From Brevibacillus gelatini (lineage in GTDB: Bacteria > Bacillota > Bacilli > Brevibacillales > Brevibacillaceae), in contig NZ_RHHS01000017.1 of assembly GCF_003710935.1 (NCBI RefSeq), positions 1 through 64,000 of the forward strand: a stretch of 64,000 bases of DNA. Direction: 5' to 3'. Below are positions 59,373 to 64,000 of the stretch, one piece after another (within the stretch, counting starts at the first letter, position 1; each line of letters starts with the position of its first letter). Both the position numbers and the translations under genes were made by a program. The notes under the pieces were generated by a model that was given only the letters and a program-made list of their open reading frames with translations, did no database searches and had not been told where the DNA came from.

Positions 59373-59981
59373 TTGGATGAATCGCGCTTGTTCAAGCAGT
59401 TTATCAGCTCGGCCGAGCAAGTCTGGACACAGATCGCCGCGTCGCCGCGCGGAAAAGTCGTCTACACGGTAAATGGCGTCGATTACACGCCTTTGCCTGA
59501 CAAGTACAATACGAAGCGGAAAATCTCCCGCATTTTTCGCAGGTATTGGGGAAAGCAGTTGACAGAGACAATGATTCGCAACCTCGGTCTGCGGGTGCTA
59601 AAAGGGAAGCTGTGTATTCCGTATAGGCCGATTCCGCCGCTTCCTTGCATCGTACAGTCCATTCAGGTTAAAGGCAACCGCCCCAACCAGCGATTGGTGG
59701 CAGCCATTCTCGTCGGTGGAGAAAAGAAGACGAGAGTGGATTACCGCTTGATCCGCGCGGGAGATACCGATTCGTTTACAATCATGAAGCGGTCCGGTCG
59801 TGAGGGTGACATCCGATACCGTCCGTCTGTGGAAGCTCCGAAGGCAGTGTCCATGCTGGCAACGAATTCCGCCGGGAAGCCCGTGCCGAAGCCGATGCTG
59901 CATCCTGCGGCGAAACCAGGGCCAAAGCAGGCCAGAAAACCCAAAAGAAAAGGAAAGAAACGGCTCCTCAAAACCCCATGA
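59373..59981 (+). CDS. Conserved-looking basic protein of unknown function
   Basis: 202 residues. The N-terminal half (SRLFKQFISSAEQVWTQIAASP, then VVYTVNGVDYTPLPDKYNTKRKISRIFRRYWGKQLTE) looks globular. The last 40 residues are a low-complexity Pro/Lys/Ala tail (KPVPKPMLHPAAKPGPKQARKPKRKGKK) that would bind nucleic acid or membrane. Start TTG at 59373 with GGAGG about nine bases upstream; the nearby ATG is out of frame. Perhaps spore related. Ends at a terminator. Confidence 0.72.
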   Translation: MDESRLFKQFISSAEQVWTQIAASPRGKVVYTVNGVDYTPLPDKYNTKRKISRIFRRYWGKQLTETMIRNLGLRVLKGKLCIPYRPIPPLPCIVQSIQVKGNRPNQRLVAAILVGGEKKTRVDYRLIRAGDTDSFTIMKRSGREGDIRYRPSVEAPKAVSMLATNSAGKPVPKPMLHPAAKPGPKQARKPKRKGKKRLLKTP

Positions 59982-60003
59982 GACCATGGGGTTGAGGAGC
60001 TTT
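59963..60003. terminator. Bidirectional terminator
   Basis: GCTCCTCA...CCCCATG pairs with CATGGGGTTGAGGAGC over a four-base loop, with two bulged A residues, overlapping the stop of the upstream gene. It lies between convergent genes. Confidence 0.8.
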
Positions 60004-60027
60004 CGTTTTGGCAAGCAAGCAATCACC

Positions 60028-61875
60028 CTACGCCCTGATCGAGACGCGATAGGCGCGCAGCCAGTAGTCCATCTGGCCGAGATAGGCGAACAACTGCGGT
60101 GTGCTCATCAGTTGACCGAAAAACGGAATGCTCGACGCCTGGGCGTCCGACTCGGCAATTTTGCGGATGACGGGGACATCGACAAGCTGCAACAGCGGCG
60201 AGCCGGGGTCGTTCAAAATATCCAGCAGCCAGGTGCGGACGGCTTCGGTGTAGGACGGGTTATGCGTTTTCGGATACGGGCTTTTTTTGCGGTACAGCAC
60301 TTCGTCCGGGAGAATGCCTTCCATCGCTTTGCGCAAAATTCCTTTTTCGCGGCCGCCGTAAGTTTTCATTTCCCAGGGGATATTCCAGACGTATTCGACA
60401 ATCCGGTGATCGCAAAAAGGCACGCGGGCTTCCAGACTGGCCGCCATGCTCATCCGGTCCTTGCGATCAAGCAAGGTGTTCATGAACCACGTCATGTTGA
60501 GATAAAACATTTCCCGGCGGCGTGCTTCCAGCGGGTCCTCACCGGGCAAGTGCGGCACTTCGTCGAGTGATTCCGCATAGCGCATCGCGACGTATTCCTC
60601 CGGTTTGACCCAGGCACGCAGCTCGGGCGACAGCCACGAGGCCCGTTCCTTGACTGCCCGCGACCAAGGGAAGGTGCCCGCGTGCAGCAGTTCTTCCCGG
60701 TGAAACCACGGGTAGCCGCCAAACACTTCATCTGCGCATTCTCCCGAGAGGACAACGGTCATCTCTTTTTTGATTTCGCGGCAAAACAGGTAGAGCGAGG
60801 CGTCCACGTCCGCCATTCCCGGCAGGTCGCGGGCGAGTGTGGCGGTTTTCAAGGCGTCGACCAGGTCAGCCGTATCGAATTTGATCGTGTGGTGCTGCGT
60901 GCCAAGGTAGCTGGACACGAGCTGCACGTATGGCGCATCATCGTTTGGCTGGAAGGCGCTCGCTTTGAAATGTTTGTCATTGTCTACATAGTCGATGGAG
61001 TAGCTGTGGAGCGTCCCGCGTCCTTCTTTTTTGAAGTGCGCAGCAGCCACAGCGGTAATGATGCTTGAATCCAGTCCCCCGGACAGGAGGGTGGCGACAG
61101 GGACGTCTGCTACCAGCTGACGCTCGATGGCATCGACGACCAGTTCCCTGACGCGCGCTGTCGTCGTGTCCAGGTCGTCCGTATGCGGACGGCTTTCCAA
61201 CTGCCAGTATCGTTCCTGTTTGACCCGGTCGCGCGTGACGGTGAGAAAGCAGCCCGGCCGCAGCTCGTGCACGTTATGGAACACGCCATGTCCCGGCGTG
61301 CGCGCCGGACTGATGCCAAACACCTCTGCGAGTCCTTCCCGCGACAGCTCCGGCCGCACCTCGGGGTGGGCGAGCAGCGCTTTTAATTCGGAGGCGAGCA
61401 AAAAGGAACTGCCTCTCTGCGCGTAAAAAAGCGGCTTGACACCCAGGCGGTCGCGTGCGACAAACAAATGCTGCGCCCGTTCGTCCCAGATCGCAAAAGC
61501 GAAAATACCGTTCAGCCTGGAGAGGCAGTCAGTGCCCCACTCCAGGTACGTATGCAGCAGAACCTCTGTATCGGAATGGGACTGAAAAGCATGACCGCAG
61601 GCGATAAGCTCCTGCCGCAAGTCCTCTGTGTTGTACAGTTCCCCGTTGTAAACAATCGTGCAGGCATGTTCGCTTTTGAGAGCCGTCATCGGCTGCTGCC
61701 CGCCAGCCGGGTCGACCACGACGAGCCGACGATGGCCGAGAGCAGCCCGCGGAGTGAGCCAAAAGCCTTCGGCGTCCGGCCCGCGATTGGTGAGGCACTG
61801 GGTCATTTTTTGCAGGATCGGACGCTCCTTGGAAACGTCTTTTTCCCAATCAATCCAACCTACGATTCCACACAT
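60028..61875 (-). CDS. asnB: Asparagine synthetase B (glutamine-hydrolysing), AsnO-like
   Basis: 615 residues. N-terminal glutaminase domain with the nucleophile Cys2 (MCGIVGWID) and RGPDAEGFW, then the ATP pyrophosphatase domain with LLSGGLDSSII (P-loop) and SGECADEVFGGYPWFHRE. Makes asparagine from aspartate and glutamine. Length and sequence fit the sporulation-associated AsnO of Bacillus; whether its expression is sporulation-dependent here is not visible. Single transcript. Confidence 0.92.
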   Translation of the reverse strand: MCGIVGWIDWEKDVSKERPILQKMTQCLTNRGPDAEGFWLTPRAALGHRRLVVVDPAGGQQPMTALKSEHACTIVYNGELYNTEDLRQELIACGHAFQSHSDTEVLLHTYLEWGTDCLSRLNGIFAFAIWDERAQHLFVARDRLGVKPLFYAQRGSSFLLASELKALLAHPEVRPELSREGLAEVFGISPARTPGHGVFHNVHELRPGCFLTVTRDRVKQERYWQLESRPHTDDLDTTTARVRELVVDAIERQLVADVPVATLLSGGLDSSIITAVAAAHFKKEGRGTLHSYSIDYVDNDKHFKASAFQPNDDAPYVQLVSSYLGTQHHTIKFDTADLVDALKTATLARDLPGMADVDASLYLFCREIKKEMTVVLSGECADEVFGGYPWFHREELLHAGTFPWSRAVKERASWLSPELRAWVKPEEYVAMRYAESLDEVPHLPGEDPLEARRREMFYLNMTWFMNTLLDRKDRMSMAASLEARVPFCDHRIVEYVWNIPWEMKTYGGREKGILRKAMEGILPDEVLYRKKSPYPKTHNPSYTEAVRTWLLDILNDPGSPLLQLVDVPVIRKIAESDAQASSIPFFGQLMSTPQLFAYLGQMDYWLRAYRVSIRA

Positions 61876-62009
61876 CTTTTCCCTCCCCCTTCCGATGAGT
61901 TTTGCACACTCAGCGTATGCAAAACGCCCAGCCAGATTGTCTGTCCGGCAGGGAAATGAGGGTAAAATGCGGAATTTATAGAAGATTTCAACACAAGCAG
62001 GAGGAAGCC

Positions 62010-63761
62010 GTGGACAATCTCACGCTGCTGCTCATCGAACGGATGGGCATTCTCTTGACACTTGCGTTTATTCTGACGCGGATACCGCTGTTCCGGCAGC
62101 TTTTGGACAGGGAGCTGCACCTTGGAACTTCCATCGCCTTTTCCATGATGTTTGGCCTGTTTGGCATCGCGGGCACGTATGCGGGCGTGACGGTGCGCGA
62201 AGACGGATACATCCCGAGCTTTTGGATTTTTCCGCTTGCAGGAGAGGAGATCGTGGCGAATTCCACGCTGGTCGGCGTCGTGATCGGGGGGCTGTTGGGC
62301 GGTCCGATGGTCGGGCTCGGAGCGGGGATTATTGCCGGTTTGCACTTGTATCATCTGGGCGGCTTTGCTGCCGTTCCCATGGGCTTGTCTGTTCCGCTCA
62401 CAGGGCTTCTGGCTGGCTATGTGGCGCGTTTTTTTTCGCAGGAGCGGGTAATTTCCCCCTCCAAGGCACTGTTTATCGGCATGTTCGCTCCTGTGATCCA
62501 GATGTCGTTTGTGCTGATTATGTCAGGACCGCCGGAGCTGGTTCGCACGATGGTCAATGTGATCGGCATCCCGATGGTGCTGACCAACAGCATCTCGATT
62601 GCCATTTTTACAACGATGATTCGCGTCGCCCTGCAGGAAGAGGAACGCTCTGCTGCGCTGGAGTCGGAGCGTGCGTTTACGATTGCCGAGCGCATCTTGC
62701 CGCAGCTGAAGATGGGGCTGACGCCGCAGACGGCGCAGGCGGCGGCACTCGTGTTGCAGCGCGAGGCAAAAGCGATTGCGGTCGCTGTGACGGACCGGGA
62801 GCGTTTGCTCGCCCACGTCGGAGCAGGAGCCGACCACCACTTCCCCGGAGAAAGGATTCAGAGCGACCTGGAGCAGCGTGTGCTGGCCAGCGGCTCCATC
62901 GACAAGGGCGTGGGCAGGGAGGTGCTCGGCTGCAAGCGCAAGCAATGCCAGCTGCAAGCCGCCATTCTCGTCCCGATCAAGGAAGGAGACAGCGTCGTCG
63001 GCTTAATCAAGCTATATTTTCGCCGTCCCCAGCAAATCGGGAAAGTCCAGGAGGCACTGGCAAAAGGGCTGGGCAACCTCATCTCCAACCAGTTGACGCT
63101 CTCGCTCGCCGAACAGATGAAAGGGCTGATGAAGGACGCGGAATTGCGGATGCTGCAAGCGCAAATTCACCCGCATTTTTTGTTCAATACGCTCAATTCA
63201 ATCGTGACCTTGATCCGGATCGACCCGCAACTCGCCCGCCACATGACGATCCAGCTGGGGGTGTTTATGCGCTTCAACCTGAAGCTTACGTCGAGTACGC
63301 TGGTCACGGTTGGCCAGGAGCTGGAGCACCTGCACGCCTATTTGGAGATTATCCGCATCCGGTTTGCCGAGCAGTTTGCCGTCCATATGTCTGTCGATCC
63401 CGGGGTGGAAGACGCGCTCATGCCCCCCGGTACTTTGCAGCCGCTAATTGAAAACTGTATTCACCACGGCCTGCGCGACATGGGAGCAGGCGGGGAAATC
63501 CGTCTGCACATAAAGCGGCAAGGCGCTTCCATCGTTTTTACGATTGAGGACAACGGCCGAGGGTTTCCGGAAGAGCTGCTTCCGCTTTTGGGGAAAGTCC
63601 CGATGGAGCGCAAGGACGGAAACGGGATCGGCGTTCACAACGTCAACCAGCGGCTCATCAGCCTGCAAGGCCCGGATGCCCAACTGCATTTTGCCAACAG
63701 ACCGGAAGGCGGCAGTTCGATTACATTTGCCATTCCCATCAAAAAAGAGGTGAGTGCCTGA
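62010..63761 (+). CDS. lytS: LytS-type sensor histidine kinase
   Basis: 583 residues. Five or six transmembrane helices of the 5TMR-LYT type (about 5-200), a GAF-like domain (about 215-350, containing CKRKQC), the His-kinase motif QIHPHFLFNTLNSI (about 385) and ATP-binding blocks NCIHHGL, EDNGRGFP and GNGIGVHNVNQRL. LytS proteins sense membrane potential or pyruvate-like signals and control murein turnover. GTG start with AGGAGG upstream; TGATG stop/start overlap with the response regulator. Confidence 0.93.
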   Translation: MDNLTLLLIERMGILLTLAFILTRIPLFRQLLDRELHLGTSIAFSMMFGLFGIAGTYAGVTVREDGYIPSFWIFPLAGEEIVANSTLVGVVIGGLLGGPMVGLGAGIIAGLHLYHLGGFAAVPMGLSVPLTGLLAGYVARFFSQERVISPSKALFIGMFAPVIQMSFVLIMSGPPELVRTMVNVIGIPMVLTNSISIAIFTTMIRVALQEEERSAALESERAFTIAERILPQLKMGLTPQTAQAAALVLQREAKAIAVAVTDRERLLAHVGAGADHHFPGERIQSDLEQRVLASGSIDKGVGREVLGCKRKQCQLQAAILVPIKEGDSVVGLIKLYFRRPQQIGKVQEALAKGLGNLISNQLTLSLAEQMKGLMKDAELRMLQAQIHPHFLFNTLNSIVTLIRIDPQLARHMTIQLGVFMRFNLKLTSSTLVTVGQELEHLHAYLEIIRIRFAEQFAVHMSVDPGVEDALMPPGTLQPLIENCIHHGLRDMGAGGEIRLHIKRQGASIVFTIEDNGRGFPEELLPLLGKVPMERKDGNGIGVHNVNQRLISLQGPDAQLHFANRPEGGSSITFAIPIKKEVSA

Positions 63762-64000
63762 TGCCGATTCGCATCATGATTGCAGAAGACGAACGACTTG
63801 CACGGGAAGAGCTGAGCTATTTGCTGCAGCAGGAGGGGGATGTCGAGCTGCTTCCCTACGCGACCAACGGCCGGGAACTGCTGGAAATGGTCGACGAGCA
63901 TGAGCCGGACGTCGTTTTTCTCGATATGAAAATGCCGGAAATGGAAGGAGCGCAGGCTGCGAGAATGCTGGCCGCCCGCAAGCCGCAGCCGCTCATCGTT
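63761..64000 (+). CDS. lytT: LytT/LytR-type response regulator (cut by window end)
   Basis: First 80 residues only. The receiver domain shows the acidic pair AEDE and the phospho-acceptor Asp in VVFLDMKMPEMEG. A LytTR DNA-binding domain should follow beyond the window. The ATG overlaps the stop of the lytS-like gene, so they are coupled. Confidence 0.88.
   Translation, partial: MPIRIMIAEDERLAREELSYLLQQEGDVELLPYATNGRELLEMVDEHEPDVVFLDMKMPEMEGAQAARMLAARKPQPLIV

Noticed and set aside
1-64000. CRISPR array, prophage, insertion sequence or integrated plasmid
   Set aside because: No regularly spaced direct repeats with unique spacers, no transposase or integrase genes and no phage structural genes were seen. 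The tandem repeats at 2841, 22131 and 41782 are all in-frame coding repeats.

Overview
The window looks like a chromosome segment of a Gram-positive, aerobic, spore-forming member of the Bacillales, most probably a Brevibacillus or close relative. This is inferred from moderate-to-high GC, strong GGAGG-type ribosome binding sites, frequent TTG/GTG starts, lipoprotein and Sec signals without outer-membrane genes, a type B RNase P RNA, and sporulation or spore-repair genes: an alpha/beta SASP, spore photoproduct lyase, a YhcN/YlaJ lipoprotein and an AsnO-like asparagine synthetase. No insertion sequence, prophage, CRISPR array or plasmid function was seen. Genes are ordinary, densely packed and often separated by strong Rho-independent terminators.

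Layout. 1-6.2 kb: a tRNA-Ser(UGA), an acyl-CoA ligase, a secreted NamZ/polysaccharide-deacetylase fusion with a repetitive linker, a copper-amine-oxidase-N-type surface protein and a sporulation lipoprotein. 6.3-12.6 kb: a large MalT-like STAND regulator ending in a SARP/BTAD module, then a TetR-HlyD-ABC-2 efflux operon with a clear sigma-A promoter and palindromic operator. 12.7-22 kb: YpuI-like protein, NADPH oxidoreductase, subtilase, TRIC/UPF0126 channel, HAD phosphatase, UgpC/MsmX sugar ATPase with a PucR-type regulator, metallophosphoesterase and acetyl-CoA synthetase. 22.1-27 kb: a heavy-metal block (CzcD, CzcO and a CadC-like sensor with a recognisable operator, plus a divergent YcgR/YcgQ-type permease pair). 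27.1-35 kb: SET protein, NarL-type two-component system, thiD, ECF sigma with a membrane DUF4179-type partner, splB and two deoxynucleoside kinases. 35-46 kb: small metabolic genes, hutH with an attenuator-like leader, a striking Met/Pro repeat protein with a Cys/His-rich tail, uvsE, a DUF3100 membrane pair and an orphan ABC ATPase. 46-64 kb: MBL hydrolase, a PrsA/SurA-N-like chaperone, a beta-propeller protein, fumarase, a LysM-coiled-coil protein, SASP, yfkAB, a DUF1385 protein followed by a truncated GNAT remnant, gamma-carbonic anhydrase, HesB-like protein, rnpB, a molybdopterin oxidoreductase, asparagine synthetase and a LytS/LytT pair cut by the window end.

Functional themes are envelope and spore remodelling, metal and drug efflux, UV/spore DNA repair, and central metabolism. 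The most unusual items are the Asn-X-Met-Pro-X repeat protein (41545-42378), the NamZ-deacetylase fusion (2169-4439), the metal block with a predicted CadC-type operator, the hutH leader, a pterin-dehydratase-like protein lacking two catalytic histidines, and the decapitated acetyltransferase.
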